Shown: positions 44,502 to 57,699, counted from the first letter of the stretch. The stretch is DNA of 64,000 nucleotides from Monocercomonoides exilis (GCA_001643675.2 LSRY02000019.1:186001-250000), one strand, 5' to 3'. The notes: generated by a model not told the origin, from the letters alone. Numbers and translations: made by a program.

Positions 44502-47500
44502 TTAACTGTTTCTAATAAAAGCAGACGAAAATGCAACAACTTTCTTAGGTTTCGGCTTTGGCTTCATTAAAGCAGTATTTTGATGTGTTTGTTCAGAAGC
44601 TTGTTGGAAAATAGACGATGGAGTGGAAAGTACCGAAGATGGCCGAGAAGGAGTAAGAGAGCGATGGCGACTGATATCATTTCCATTCGAAGACACAGAA
44701 GACGAGCGAGTGCTTGGCCTAACAGAAGAAACACTGCTTTTCCTGCCAAGACGATGTGCAGCAGGACGCAAGAGATGATTTTGCGCCTGCTCCTTTTTTG
44801 TGGTATCCTGTTTTGATGGTACGTCAAGTGGCTGCTTTGCTTCTGCCAGGGATTGCGAATCTCCGCTGTGATCGCTTCCGACCACAACAAGACGGTGCAT
44901 GGAGCTTATTTGTGGAGTGCCTGGCTTCTCCCTTTTTCTTTTCTTTGCTGCAGTTTCAAATGAAAGAGGCGGAAGACCTGGTGACAGTGGGAGTAACGAA
45001 GAAGAGGAGGAGATGCTGAGCATCGCTGGCGGAGAGACAGGCGGAGTTGCTCTGCCTTTCTTCTTTGCAGAACCAGTTGTGGCAGCATCTGCACTGCTCT
45101 CTTCCAGCTTCTTTCTTTCTTCAATTTCCAGCATTTTTTCTTGTTCTTTTTGTTGAGTCACTTTTTCTACTGCCTCAGGAATTTCGATTGTTATCGATTT
45201 TTTCTCTCCAAGTGGCTTCTTATAAGCTTGTTTCAATGGCTTGTTCGCATCAATACCTCTCTCCGCCCACATGCTGCCTCTCCATTCTCTGCGGAAGCGA
45301 TGTCTATTTGATGCCCACCAGCCAGCTGCATCGCGTTCACTCCAGATTTCTCTGTCGAACAGAATTCCGAGAATAACATCTCGTCCCGTCTCTTTTGATT
45401 CTGCCATCACAAAAGAGATTCCTTTTGTTCCTGATTTTCTTCGGTAAGTCAATGGATCGCATGAATCTGGGTTCAGCAGACGCCATCTGCCATAATACTC
45501 GTCTGAGTTTGGATCAAAGCGGAACGGAGACGACGGGCGATGCGACTGCTTCCTGCTTCGACGGAGCAGTGAAGGAGAGCCTGCAAAAGGCAATCCTTTT
45601 GAGTCTCGATTTGGACTTGAAGCAGAAAAAGAGAGATCATTTGAATTCTGTTTCTGAGTCGTACTTTCTTCATTATCTTGTTCAATAAATGCTTGTTTTA
45701 TTTCTGGTTCGAAGTTATCGGCCGGAATCAAAATGCGATCATTTTCCAAATTATCATTCCATTTTGATCCATTTTCATCTGATCCGGATGATAAGTGGAT
45801 CGATGATTGCTTTGACGTCTTTGCTTTGTGAGTTGTTAAAGAACTTACTTCTTCACTCTTTCGTTGATTATCATCTTCAGATCCAGTCATTATTTTCTCT
45901 GATTTTCCATTTGCTTCGTGGCCATCTCCCAATTCAAGATTCATTCCTTCAAATACATCTCTCACAAACACACAAATCTTATGTGGTGGGCTTCTGCCTT
46001 TCCTCGAGAACTCTTCAAAAGATAATTTTCCATCTCCATCTGAATCAAACTCTGCAAAGACAGCCTGCGTAAGAGCAGCGATATCATCTTCCTCAACGTC
46101 AGATTGAAGAGAAGATAGAGCATTAAACAGATCGCTTCCGCTGATCATGCTGTCTTGATCCCAATCCAGCAATCGAAAGTAAAATCTCGAGCATAATGCA
46201 AGTGCAACTTCAACTGGAAGTGATTGATATTCCTTTAAATTGGATAAGCCTGATGAAAGTTGAGTTGCTTCATCAGATCGAGTTGTGCGCGATGAAAACA
46301 TCGAAAGAGAAGGCAGAAAGGCAGTTGTTGCAGAAGTATTTCGAGCTGTAACCGAAACAGCTCCTATAACAATAAGCAACGACCTAAGCGAGAGGTAGAA
46401 AGAACCGACATCAAGAGGAAATGAATAATCGTCTTTGACCAAGTCAAATTCTTCTTTCTCTTTCAACTTTGCTTTTCTCTTTTGCAGCAATAAGACCCTT
46501 TCGTGGGCATCCATTCCATCTTTTCCTGCATTTTCTTGCTTTTCATCAATTTCCGCATAATTTTTACTCTTTTCTTGCAGCATGCTGTTGTCATATTCAT
46601 CTTTCTGTGGTAGAAGAAAGTTAAGAGTTGTTGTTTGCTTGCCAATACGATATTTAACAGTTGATGCACCATCAAACACCCCTTCCTCTCCCAAGTTTCC
46701 CTCCCTCAATTTATTTTCTGCATCTGTGCTCTCATCCCAACTTTCACGCTTCTTTTTGGCGTCAAAGTCCAACCATTTCAGCAGGAGATTCAACGAGACT
46801 GGCTGGACTCCTCGCGAAAGCGATTCCTCTTTTCTCATTCTTTCCCTCTCCTCAGCTTTTGTGCTGCTTTGGCTGCTTCCTCGTTCTTTCGACATTTCCT
46901 GTGCAGCTGCAACAACGTTCCAGTAGAAGTAATTGCAGTACAATCCGTTCTTCATTCCAAGCTTTTCTGCAAAGAATGAGAAATGCAGAGGATCTAAATA
47001 CGCATCAACGTCAAAACAGCCATAAAGAACAGAAGGAGTTGGAGTTTTCCCTTTCCGCTCAAATAGTCTCTTTCTCTCTCTGGCTGGCAGCGGTGGAGCA
47101 ATCTCAGTGTTTGCAAGAAGCCCAGTATCGCGAGCAGTCGCTAGTAACTTTGCCACCTGCTCCTGAGAAAACTTGGTTTCTCTTTGCAGCCTTTCAATGC
47201 ACATGTCAAATGCAACCACTTTTTGCCTCAGCTTTTCCATTAGCTCGATTTCTTGCTGTCTCCTCAGTTCTTTTTGTTTTTCCAGTTCTTGTCTTCTTTC
47301 TGCCTCTCGCTTTTTGGCCATTGCAATGTCTTCTTCAAGAGTTGTTCCAGTTTTTCGTTCAACTTTTCTTTTTGCTTTTCCTTTGGTCTTTCCAACTGGA
47401 TCATCTCCTTCCTTTTTGTCCCTTGATGTTTTATTCTTTTTTCTAAGAATAGACAAACCTTCGCTTTGCGATGAAATAGTTGTGCTTTCAGTTTCGCTCA

Positions 47501-50412
47501 TAGAATCTGCATTTGTACTTTCATATTCCGAAGTGAAATCATCATCTTTCTCCTCTTCATTTTCCAAGTCCGTTCCCATTCCAAGCAACCCGAGTATTGC
47601 TCTGTTTTCATTTGAAAGCTGCTGTGGGTGTCGTCTGTTGTGTCTTCTTTTCCTCTTTCGTTTTCTTTGTTCTTCTGTACTCAAAGCTTCACCATCTTCG
47701 CGATTAGCAACTTCTCTTTTCTCTTCTCTGTTCATACTCTCTTCCTCATTGCCATCTGCACGTTGCTCTTTTTCACCAAGCTCAACGCTCTTCTTCCATA
47801 CTGCTCTCTTCTTTCTTTCTATGTCGACTCTTCGCTTTTCTGGGCTTATAATTTTGTGTATTCCATCTGTTGTTCGATCATCTCTTCTTCCCTCCTGGAT
47901 ATCGCGAACATAATTTACAATGTCATCATTTTCCCAGTCGCTCTGATCCACCTCATCCGCATCGCCATAATCAAATATCTCACCTTTTTCTGCTCCATCA
48001 AAGTATTTCTCTCTTTTATGAAGTTGTTCATTTGGTTGAATATCATTATCCCATTCATTCACCTCTTCATCATATTTAATTTCCATTTGATTCTTTCTTT
48101 TTATTCCCTGTGAACGAGGAACTCGATACTTCGTGTATTCTCCATTCTTTCTTTCAAATGCCCTTGTGGAAGATCCTTCTCTCAAGTATGGCTCATTGTC
48201 TGTATATGGCTCATTAAAATATTTGCAATCAGCCTCGCTATCTTCTCCACTGCTGGGCAGGCGCCGATGATACTTTTGTTCTTCTTGCTGCTGCATCAAC
48301 CGCTTCCAAAATGCGGTCTGAGGAGGAGGCGGAAGCACAGTGTGACTTGGATTCTCTCTTCGCGATTCTGCAAATTCAAGAAAAGAATATAGGAAAGAAA
48401 AAATGATATTTGTGTGTAATAAAAATGATATCGAGCAAAAGAATAAACATGCGAATGATAATCAAAAACAAAAAATTAGAATATTCATTTGCACACCTTT
48501 GATTGGGAAAAGTTTTATACTCCTTGCCTGAAGTGAAGAAGTAGTAGTAGAAGTAGTGGAAGAAGAAATTGAAGATGACATGAACGGCTTTTGATTGGAA
48601 TGGAACTGCATTCGTGGGTTCTTTGCAGAAGCAGAAGATGCCTCAATTGAGCTTGCTGAATACAAAGTTAAAGCAGATGTTGGCTTGTTGAGAGAACTTG
48701 GCGTCTGCGGAAGAGCGGCAGATGGAATCCATTGGTATTCATCTGAAAGAAGCTGATTGTTTGGAACATCAATTTCTAACTCTTCAAAAGAATTGTCTGC
48801 GGAGATTGGCGGAGCAGCTACTTTCTTTCTCCATTTGCCGCTCAGCGAAAGAGGATCAGAAATAACACCCTGCTTCATCAGCACAGCAGCTGTTGATTCT
48901 TCAACAAGAGGAGAAGCATCAGAAGGTGATTGGAAAGAAAGATAATCGTATTCTCCTTTTGTCATCTGTGAAGATGAAGATGGAAATGAAAGTTGTGAGA
49001 TTTTTTGTGAAGGTTGAGCAGAAGAAGATGCAAAAGATGAGGTTGTAGTTGGCATTAGTGCAGAACTTTGATATGATTGTGATTTTTTCACTCGAAGTGG
49101 TAAAGGAGATGCATGAAATGCAGGAAAAGAGGATGAAGTCTGCTGAGATGATACTGAAGTGGATGAAGGAAATGTGACTTCGGTGGTTGATGAAGCAGAA
49201 GGAGAGGTGGGAATCAAATGAGGTGGAGAAGAAGTGTTTGTAGTTGTAGCTGGAAATGAAATACTTGCTCCACATTCCGAAGACAGAGAAATATTCCTCT
49301 GATGCTTTGGACGTGTTGATGTTGTGCGAGGCTTGCTGTCGAGAGAAGGAGCAAATAAAGTGGGCACAACTGCTGTTGGGATTGCGTCATCATACACATC
49401 TGCTGTTGGAGATTCGGGGACAAACAAAGTCCTTCTGTTTTCTCCAATAGCAGCAGTTGCAGAGGGAACAGAAGTGAATATTGACGATTTTTTGTCTGAC
49501 TGATAATCATTGCGTGGCCTGCTTGGTGAAGAAACAGCTGATTTGGCTCTTAATTGTCGTTGAGGCCTTCTACTCAGCATGATTGCTTCTTGTCTGATTC
49601 TTTCCTCAAAGCTTTTTTCATCTCTGTCTTTTTTCGGTTGAGACAATCTAATACCATCCTCCGGGAAAAAATCTTGGCTAAACAGCTCTTCTGTTGGAGT
49701 TTGAATCGACTCTTTTCTTTCTTGTTCTTCATCATTTTCGTAGAACCTTTGGATTTTGTCTCTTTTCTTATCAAGAATAATAACTGGATCTTCATTTCTA
49801 TGGCTCCTAACCTTTTTTGATGGCAAAATATGCTGCAGCTGTGGCTGTTCCCATTCAGTGTAATCCGTTTGATCATTTTCAATTCTTGAAGTTGTTTGTG
49901 GAGTGAATGATATGTCGAACTGAGATGGAACAGGTGCAAGTACTTTCACTGAATGTTTTTCAATTGCTCCTTTTTTGTTGGATAAATGATTTTCTGCTGA
50001 CATCGGCCTACGATGAGACGGTTGTGATGGATATTGGATTGTTACAACCTTTTTTTCGTTGCTTTTCCGCTCTGACGTTAACAAAGGGAAAGAAGGCTTC
50101 GTTTGAATGTTTTCATCCAAAGCTTGATTAGAATGGAAATGATTTTCTATTTCTTTAAAAGAAGATCGAGGAATATGTGGATACACGATGCGAGAAGGCT
50201 GATTGAAATTATTCTTTTTTTGCTTTGATGTTAAATTTGATTCTTGAATATTTTTCCCAACAATAGAAAAGGGGAGTATAAAATCCTCCTGTAATTATAA
50301 TAATATGATTTTGAAAAAAACTGAGGATAATTTTCTTTCAAACTTGTAAGTTGTCCGATATTTGAAAAGAGTCTCCAATTCCAGAATCAAATTGCACTTC
50401 TCTTCTTGCCAT
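44502..50412 (-). CDS. 1908-aa protein with a pair of EF-hands
   Basis: Three exons on the minus strand: 50344-50412, 48497-50288 and 44502-48367, giving 1908 codons plus stop in phase. The short first exon supplies the Met (MARREVQFDSGIGDSFQIS). Residues up to about 1050 are mainly charged or Ser rich. A folded-looking block follows (VLYGCFDVDAYLDPLHFSF, NYFYWNVVAAAQEM), then a helical stretch (PVEVALALCSRFYFRLL) running into EF-hand 1, DWDQDSMISGSD (near residue 1354; Asp at position 12 instead of Glu), and EF-hand 2, DSDGDGKLSFEE (near 1393; a canonical loop). Later comes a Trp-rich segment (EIWSERDAAGWWASNRHRF) that I do not recognise. Calcium binding by the second loop is likely; the larger role, perhaps cytoskeletal or signalling, is unknown. 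Confidence 0.75.
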
Positions 50413-50591
50413 AAATATTTAGTTGCTGTAAAGATAAAAACATAATTACAATAAACAACTAATTTCAAAAAATGTGAACAAAACTCAAAAAAGCCAATTC
50501 AAAATTCAACTTTTAACAAGGCAAAAAATAAATAAGGGTTCATTACAAAATAATTTTTATTTAAATGTGAATAACTATTTGGAAATGCTGC

Positions 50592-53500
50592 TTATTGTCT
50601 TGGCGGCATTGGATTTCTAGCTACTCCCTGCTGCATAAGCTGTGCGGCAGACAGCGAAGAAACAAGCGGTGACGGAAGATGGGCAGAGGCAGCAGCAACA
50701 GCAGACGACGGTGACATTGGTAACGAAGATGAGGACTCAAAGTGGTTGGGATGGTGCAATTGTGACAAAGGCATGTGCTGATGAGCCTGGTGCAGCTGTT
50801 GTGACTGCTGCTGCTGGAGCTGCTGGTGGTGGGCGAGTGCTGTGATGGGCGAAGGATGTATCTGCTGGTAAAGTGATAGAGAAGCACCTGTGACAGGAGA
50901 AGGACGCGACAAAGAGGAAGACGTGAGTGTGGGTGAGAGAGAAAGCGGAGGAACAGAAGAAACAGAGGAAGAGGGGAGATGCGAGGAAGAGGAAGCAGAA
51001 TTCATGTGAGCAGAAGACGAGGAGGAAGGATAGCCCATTGAAAGAGAGGGCATCTGAAGAGAGAAGGAGAGATTAGGCTGAGAAGACAGGAGGGGAGAAG
51101 GGTTGTGCAGAAGAGCAGTGTGTGGAGACAGCTGTCGAGGGATAGAGGCAGCAGTCATCATTGACGGCTTCTGCGCGGCTGAGGGAGAAAGAGAGGCAGC
51201 AGACGGGAGAGATGGATGTGGATGCGAAAGAAGAGGAGCACGGTTTGTATCGTTCCCTTCGGGTGGATGTGGAGCTGAGCCAAAAGTCGTCTCTTGCACA
51301 GATTTCTGTGGGAAATGGGGCGAATCGTGCACTCCATTGAAGGCAGACATTGTGGCTGCTGCACTCATTGGAGTGGATGCTGTTGGGCGGTTGTGCTGCA
51401 GATTGGAAAATGACTGAAGAGCAGAGGCAGCATCTCTTTGAGCGGAATGAAGAACATTCCCTGGCTGTGAAACTTGCTGTGCTGTTGAAGTTGCTGTTGT
51501 TGCTGAAGATCCTCCTGTTCCTCCTCCTCCTCCTCCACCTGAACTTCCACCACTTCCTGCTCCTGCTCCTCCTGCCCCTCCTTCTGTTGCTGATGATGTT
51601 GTTGTGTTTGCATTAGAAGCAGAAGCAGAAGCAGCAGAAGCTGACGACGATAGCTGTCCCGTCGACACCTGTGGTGCTTGTGCGACTCTGTTCTGCCCAA
51701 CATTCTGCCTCTGCTGATGGTTGCTCCACATCAACAGCCCATTCCCTCCGATCCCTCCGCTCCTTCCCGCGCGGTTGCCAAACAGATCGCCCAGTGACTG
51801 CATCGATGTGCTGATGCCCAGTCCACTCAGTGCGCTGTTGATTCCTGTGCCAGTTGCACCCATAATTGAGCTTGCTCCTCCGCCAGCTGCACTGTTGGCT
51901 CCAACACCCGCTGCACCTGTCAACGAATGCCCCATCATCCTCGCTGCAATGCTGCCTCTGTTGCCTGTCAGCCCGCCAATGCCCATGCCCACACCCAGAT
52001 TGCTCAGCCCACTCATTCCCATCGACGACAACCCCATCCCCATCCCACTCAGCCCCACAAGTCCTCCTCCGCTTTCGCCCATCCCAAAGCGAGACGCGCC
52101 GAGCGTCTGCCCAACAATGGAGAGCGTGTTCAGCCCCATCGGAAGCGAAGGAATGGACCCAAAGCCGCTGGTGCCTGTGATGCCAGAGGTGCTGCTTGCT
52201 CCGCTTCCCGACTCGCCTCCAGCGGAGCTTCTTCCTCCGCTGATGGATGCAATGCCTGTCTGTGTGCTGTTCACAAACGACGTCGCAAGATGTGTGCTGT
52301 CGCTTCCGTCCACCAGCCTCCGCGACGCAAGTGCAGCAGACCTCGCAGCTGTGCCTGTTACACCTCTCTTCAACAGCATGCTGCTCATCGTTCCTGCACC
52401 TCCAACACCCACACCCATCCCAAGCACTCCCACACTCCCCAGCCTCCTCCCCAGCATCATTCCTCCGCTCCTCCCAAGCAGTTGCCCACCAACAGAGCTC
52501 GTCGCACCCGAAGATAGCGCTGTAGTGTATCTGATTCCATTTCCTCTCATTCCCAGAATACCACTGCTGCCACTCACGCCAACACCCAGCGATCCAATTC
52601 CCGTGCCTGCTCCCACTCCACCATATCCTTCTTCTCCTGATGCTCCGCTGCTCCCAATCCCAACATTGCTCCCGACTCCCACCTGCCCCAAGCTGCTCAA
52701 CCCGCTCAGCGTCACTCCAGTCTGCTTCTGTCTTCCCTTCTTCTTCGATCGTCCATTTCCCTTTTTGGAGCCTGTCCTCTTTCCACCAGGCCCCACTACA
52801 CCTGCATTGGCACTTCCATGTGCTGCTGCAGCAGCCGCACTTGCAGCAACCGCCGCAGCTGCTGAGGAAGAAAGATAGCTGTACGGCGATGCAGCCCTGT
52901 TCAGCCCACCCATCTCCCTCAGCCCCACTCCGCCTGGATGAGGAGATTCGGAGATGCCCAGCCGGATCATCCCACCTTTCGCTTTCTTCGATCCCTTCTT
53001 CGCCTTCTTGCGCCCAGTGCCTGGCGCATTCTTCTTCTGCAGAGGTGAATAAATCTGTCTGCGCGATGAGGCAGAAGCAATTAGTGCTGCTGCAGTTGGC
53101 GTGTGTGTCAGCAAAAAAGAAGGCGAACGAGATCGCAAGGAACGTGTGGACGACAAAGAGGATGAGATGTCATTGGGGCCATAGCCATCCACACCATATG
53201 ACGAAGCAGAGGAAGCAGAAGAAGAGGAAGAGGAATAGATTGAGCCTGGCTGGCTGCCATAGCCAGAAATGTAGTGGTGCTGAGACGAGCCAAGTGTTGG
53301 CGAGAACCGCCCAGAAGGCGAAGAAGAAGGCGATCTTCGCATTCTCTTGCGCGACGGAGAAAGCGAATCAAGCAGGCTTCCTGAGGAGGAAGAGGAAGAA
53401 GGAGAATAAGAAGAGGAGTGGAGAGGAGGGCTGGAGGCTGTTGGCACAAGAGAAGGAGAAGAGCCGCGGGGAACAGAAGGATTGGAAGAGAGATAAGAGG

Positions 53501-53612
53501 AAGAGGTTGGAGAGGAGACGAGTGGAGGCACAGCTGGATGTGTCAGGCGCTTGTGCCGCTTTCTTTTGGAGGAGCGGCGAGAAAGCGAAGGAGAAGAGAA
53601 GGAAGGAGACAT
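50592..53612 (-). CDS. Gly/Ser-rich low-complexity protein with basic patches, function unknown
   Basis: A single open frame of 1006 codons that I do not recognise. The N-terminus is Ser rich with a strong basic cluster (RRSSKRKRHKRLTH); further basic clusters (GTGRKKAKKGSKKAKGG and GSKKGNGRSKKKGRQK) look like nuclear or nucleic-acid-binding signals. The middle is Gly/Met/Leu rich (GMGESGGGLVGLSGMGMGL), followed by an Ala/Ser run and a Gly run. The end contains Gln/His-rich tracts (HHQQLQQQQSQQLHQAHQH). No folded domain is evident. Coding on the minus strand is supported by its length and by compositional kinship with its neighbours; antisense ORFs are by-products of the repetitive composition. 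Confidence 0.65.
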   Translation of the reverse strand: MSPSFSSPSLSRRSSKRKRHKRLTHPAVPPLVSSPTSSSYLSSNPSVPRGSSPSLVPTASSPPLHSSSYSPSSSSSSGSLLDSLSPSRKRMRRSPSSSPSGRFSPTLGSSQHHYISGYGSQPGSIYSSSSSSASSASSYGVDGYGPNDISSSLSSTRSLRSRSPSFLLTHTPTAAALIASASSRRQIYSPLQKKNAPGTGRKKAKKGSKKAKGGMIRLGISESPHPGGVGLREMGGLNRAASPYSYLSSSAAAAVAASAAAAAAHGSANAGVVGPGGKRTGSKKGNGRSKKKGRQKQTGVTLSGLSSLGQVGVGSNVGIGSSGASGEEGYGGVGAGTGIGSLGVGVSGSSGILGMRGNGIRYTTALSSGATSSVGGQLLGRSGGMMLGRRLGSVGVLGMGVGVGGAGTMSSMLLKRGVTGTAARSAALASRRLVDGSDSTHLATSFVNSTQTGIASISGGRSSAGGESGSGASSTSGITGTSGFGSIPSLPMGLNTLSIVGQTLGASRFGMGESGGGLVGLSGMGMGLSSMGMSGLSNLGVGMGIGGLTGNRGSIAARMMGHSLTGAAGVGANSAAGGGASSIMGATGTGINSALSGLGISTSMQSLGDLFGNRAGRSGGIGGNGLLMWSNHQQRQNVGQNRVAQAPQVSTGQLSSSASAASASASNANTTTSSATEGGAGGAGAGSGGSSGGGGGGGTGGSSATTATSTAQQVSQPGNVLHSAQRDAASALQSFSNLQHNRPTASTPMSAAATMSAFNGVHDSPHFPQKSVQETTFGSAPHPPEGNDTNRAPLLSHPHPSLPSAASLSPSAAQKPSMMTAASIPRQLSPHTALLHNPSPLLSSQPNLSFSLQMPSLSMGYPSSSSSAHMNSASSSSHLPSSSVSSVPPLSLSPTLTSSSLSRPSPVTGASLSLYQQIHPSPITALAHHQQLQQQQSQQLHQAHQHMPLSQLHHPNHFESSSSLPMSPSSAVAAASAHLPSPLVSSLSAAQLMQQGVARNPMPPRQ

Positions 53613-53743
53613 CGAACGTGCTCGAGAAACTTCTATTTATTTTGATTTTTTATTAAAAAAGCAATAAATAATATTTTATTTTTCAAATAACAATAAAAAT
53701 AATAACAATGAAATAAAAAAGAAAACAAAAATATGTAATAAAA

Positions 53744-56700
53744 CTACACACCATCCTGATATCCACCCAAGTTCAGTCTGTCATCAGCGGAGATGACTCC
53801 CACGTCATCCAACAAGCTGTCATTCAGCTCGCTCCCACTTCTTCCGCCGCCTGCTGCTCTGATCATCAGCTGCTGTGCATTCTTCTCTCTCTTCAGCTGC
53901 AGAAGCAAGCGGCTGTGCCTCTTCCGCTCCTTCTTCGAAATTGGGTGTGTCGACGTCTGCTGCAGAGGAGGGACAGGCAGAGATGAAGAATGAGGGATGG
54001 CTGAACCAACCACTGGCGAGACAGAACCTGAGGGAGAAGAAGAAGAAGACGACGAGGAAGAAGAGGAAGAAAGCATCTGCTGTTCAGAGGAAGAGTATGA
54101 GAGAGAAAGAGACGAACGAGGTGTCGAGGCAGAGAGGGAGCCTGTGGCAGTCCGTGGGCGGTCGGGATAAAGTGAGGGATGTGCCATTGAAGGAGACATA
54201 GTGGGTGAGTTCAGCAGATACGATGCAGACACAGGTGTTGATGCAGGAGATGGAAGAACAGACATTGAAGAAGATGATCGAGGCCTCGAATAGAAGCCGC
54301 GTGACGGGCTGTTCACAAACTGCTGGCTGTCTGCTGAAGCTGCTGAGGAAGAAGAAGCAGATGCTGAAGCTGAACTGTCGTCGAAGGGCACATGTGGATG
54401 AAGCAGAGGGTGGAACGAAGGGAGCTGTGGTGGCTGAGTGGTGGAGGTGTGGTTCATAATGGTGTGGTAAAAGTCGAAGAAGGAGGCTGTCCATAAATCG
54501 TCTGCATCGTACAGCACTTGCTGCGACCGGCGGATGGCATCACGACGCTGCTTGGCAGTGCGAATGGGGGGTTGCTTGGCTGACGGAGAAAGGGAAGATG
54601 AAGAGGAAGGGGAGCAGGAGGAGAGAGAGGAAGAGGCAGAAGCAGAAGCAGAAGCAGAAGCAGAGGAAGAAGATGAAGAAGCAGAAGCAGATGTATTCAG
54701 AGAAGACGAGAAAACAGGTGAAGAAGCAGATCGGTTGAACGAAGGAGTCGAAGTCGCTGCGTTTGACTGTTGAAGTGCTGTGAGTGAAGGTGTGGCCGAG
54801 TTCTCTCCATCGAGCGACAAAGAGCGGAACGACACACCTGCACGGCCATCGACTGGCTTGTGCTGAAAAGCAGGGGAAGACGGGGGAGTGCAGGAAGAGC
54901 CAGATAGCGCTGCTAGTTTGCGCCTCTCACGATCCATCCACTGAACAGGCTGCTTCTGAGGCGTTGAAGGGGCAGAAGCGGTGAGGGATGAGGAAGCATC
55001 GGATGAGTGGCTGAGCGGAAGAGGTGGATCTGCTGATGAAAGAGAGGGAGAACTGACAGAAGAGGAACTGGAGAGAGAAGGGGAGAGGGTTTGTGGATTG
55101 GAAGGGGAAGAAGAAGAAGATTTGTTGAGAGTGCTTTGCGAATCATTGGAATTTGATGTCGAAGAAGAAGCGCCGGAAGATGCTTGACTATCTTTTTCAT
55201 CTTTGCCCTTCAGAAGTGCCTTTGCTGCTGGTGTTGGACTCAGACTCTTTGAGGAAGACTGCACTGATGGTGTGCCTGTAGTTGTTGAAGAAGACATGGT
55301 TGGCGTCTGCATTGAGCCATCTTTTGATGCAGACAGAGAAGTGCTTTTGCTCAGAGGCAGCATCGACAGCTGAGAAGAAGAAGAAGAGGAAGGAGGAGGA
55401 AGAGATGAACGGCAGCAGCTGATTGGGAAGCGGAGTGGACGAGTGATGTAGAGCAGGCGGTAGAAGTAGTAGAGTGCTGGAGATGCTCTGTGCAAAGAAG
55501 AGGGATGTGGAAGTGACTGGATGGTGACTGAGGAGAAACGCTGCTTTAAAAACAGAGTGCGGAGGCGGGTGTGCTGTAGCTTTGGAGAAGAAATGGATGT
55601 TTGCGTGGAAGACAAAGAAGGACAACTAGCCTGTGATGATTGAGAATTGGGGGATTCATCCGCATTCCCACCAGATGCCTGAGAAGAGTTGGTTGAAGTG
55701 TTACTGGAATCGTCATTTGATTTAGCTTTTGCTGTATTTGAGTTGTTTGCCTGGGGTTCAGATGGAGAAGACGAAGGTGGAGGTGGATGCTCTGTGAAAG
55801 AGCTACTCTGACTGCATTGATTTGATTGATTGGATTGACTTAACTGACTGCGAGAGCGAGCAGGCTGTACAGCAGCGTCTTTCCATTTGGCGCCTATCCA
55901 CGAGGGGAGCAAAGAGAAGAGATCAGAATGTGAAGACGACTTTGATTGTTCTGCAGAGGAGCCCAAAAGGTGAAGTGGAGATTCAGTTGGCTGCAAGGTG
56001 CGTGGCACAGAAGGCGATGTGTGTGCTGAAGTGAGGATGGTGAGAGGGGATGAAGAAGGAGGAGGGAGGAAGGCAGAGGAAGATTTGGATGCAGAAGAAG
56101 AGGGCTGAGATGTGCATGTGTTGGACAAAGATTGAGAGGGATCGGCGAAGTTGTTTGTGTCATTTGGGTCAGAAGATGAAGGAGAAGAAGAAGATGTTTG
56201 TAGAGTCAAAGAGGAAAGCGAAACTTGACCTTCAGGTGGATTGCTTGAGTTCTTAATGATCGATACTGAGCTGATGCCTTCAAACAGATACTGCATTTGA
56301 AGGGAAGAGGGAATACTAACTGAAAGTGGAGAGGAAGAAAAGCTATTCCCAGTTTGCTTGTTGAATGAATTGCTGCACTTGCTTCCTTCTTCACCAACAA
56401 CTTCACAGGAGATGTGATTCGGCGGACTTGAAAGAAGTCGAAATGGAGTGATTGCAGGTGGAAGTGTAAATGGTGGAGTGTTTGTTGACGGAGAAGAAAG
56501 AAGAAGAGTTGGATCGATTTCAATCTCCATCTCTATTTCGAGATTATCATCTTCACTCTCTTTTGAATTTTCTTCAGTTTCTGACACATGTGGTGAATCT
56601 TTCATCTTTTCGTTCTGAGTATCATCAACTGAGTCGTTCAAATCTTTCTTCTTTTTTGCCCATTTTTGTTCATTTTCAAATGTTTTACGAGGAAGAAGAT

Positions 56701-57557
56701 GCTGAAAGGAAATTGCATTTTGTTCAATTGAACGGATATCTCTGGGTGCTGTTTTATTATAACATTGACCACTTTGGAAAGGGAAGAGCGATGGATTGCT
56801 GTTTTCGTTTTGTTGAACCACAACAGCGTCTAAAATAAGTTTTGGAGATTTTGGACAATTTGCAAATTCTTCTCTATTTGAATGCCCCGTAACAAATACT
56901 GGAGGAACTGAGCGAGGACGTTTCCGTTGAGGGATAGGAACAACACCCAAATATTTACGAAGACGTCCTTTGCTAACTATCTGACGAGGATAAGCTCCTT
57001 CATGTTCAATTTCATCTGATAACACTTTTTCAGCTTGATACGCATGCTCGGAAAGTTCTGCAATATTCAAGCGAAAACATTTTGCTGTATTTTAAAAAAT
57101 ATGCATTATAAATCGCTTATCATAAAATACTTATTCTTGAACAAACTGAAATGTCGATGATAAGAAGAGCTTAAAACAGGACGAGAACAATGGATACATT
57201 TCACAAGATGAGGAGGCCCAGTGAGAATTTCGGAATCTAATCGAACATATTTTGAAATTATTAAAAATTAAATATTTGATACAAATGAAGAAACCTTCAA
57301 GAGGCAAAGAATTAAATGGTTCACATTCTGTGAGGATATAGAAAAATGTCATTATTTTTGAATGTGCGCAATAGGAAAGATATTTAAAAATAAATGATAT
57401 CAAAAATCAAACGATTATTACGATTCTTCCTCTTGGAAAAATGATCTGAATTTCTTAAAAATGAAACGATTGAATCCCAATCAGAACCGGATTTAAAAAG
57501 GAGCCATGAATCCAGATCATTAAGTTTTGTCTCTCTCACTTTTTGATTTCGTTTCAT
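53744..57557 (-). CDS. Sgf11/ATXN7L3-type zinc-finger protein with a large disordered tail
   Basis: Four exons on the minus strand: 57413-57557, 57295-57327, 57147-57236 and 53744-57084. They sum to 1202 codons plus stop, all in phase. The zinc finger is only visible after splicing across the third intron: C73-x2-C76-x11-H88-x3-C92, reading CIHCSRPVLSSSYHRHFTKC. This is the exact cysteine/histidine spacing of Sgf11, the zinc finger that anchors the SAGA deubiquitinase module to nucleosomes. The preceding 60 residues contain a helical stretch (DLDSWLLFKSGSDWDSIVS), as Sgf11 also has N-terminal of its finger. A conserved-looking basic segment follows (YLGVVPIPQRKRPRSVPP). The remaining 1000 residues are Ser/Pro rich and disordered. 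Sgf11 itself is short, so this is either a divergent Sgf11/Sgf73 counterpart or another protein with the same finger. Confidence 0.65.
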
Positions 57558-57699
57558 ATGTGCTCGTTGCTCGAAAAAAGAGAGATAAATTCACGAATAA
57601 CCCATATTCCTTTGGTCGAGATCAAACATTAAAATTTCTAAACAAAACATATTACACAAACATAATAGTACAAAACGGAAAATTATTCATTTATAATAA

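Noticed and set aside
51721-52878. 385-codon plus-strand ORF opposite the Gly/Ser-rich gene
   Set aside because: A Pro/Leu/Ala-rich translation of the complement of GGN/AGN-type repeats. The minus frame is longer (1006 codons) and has a proper start.
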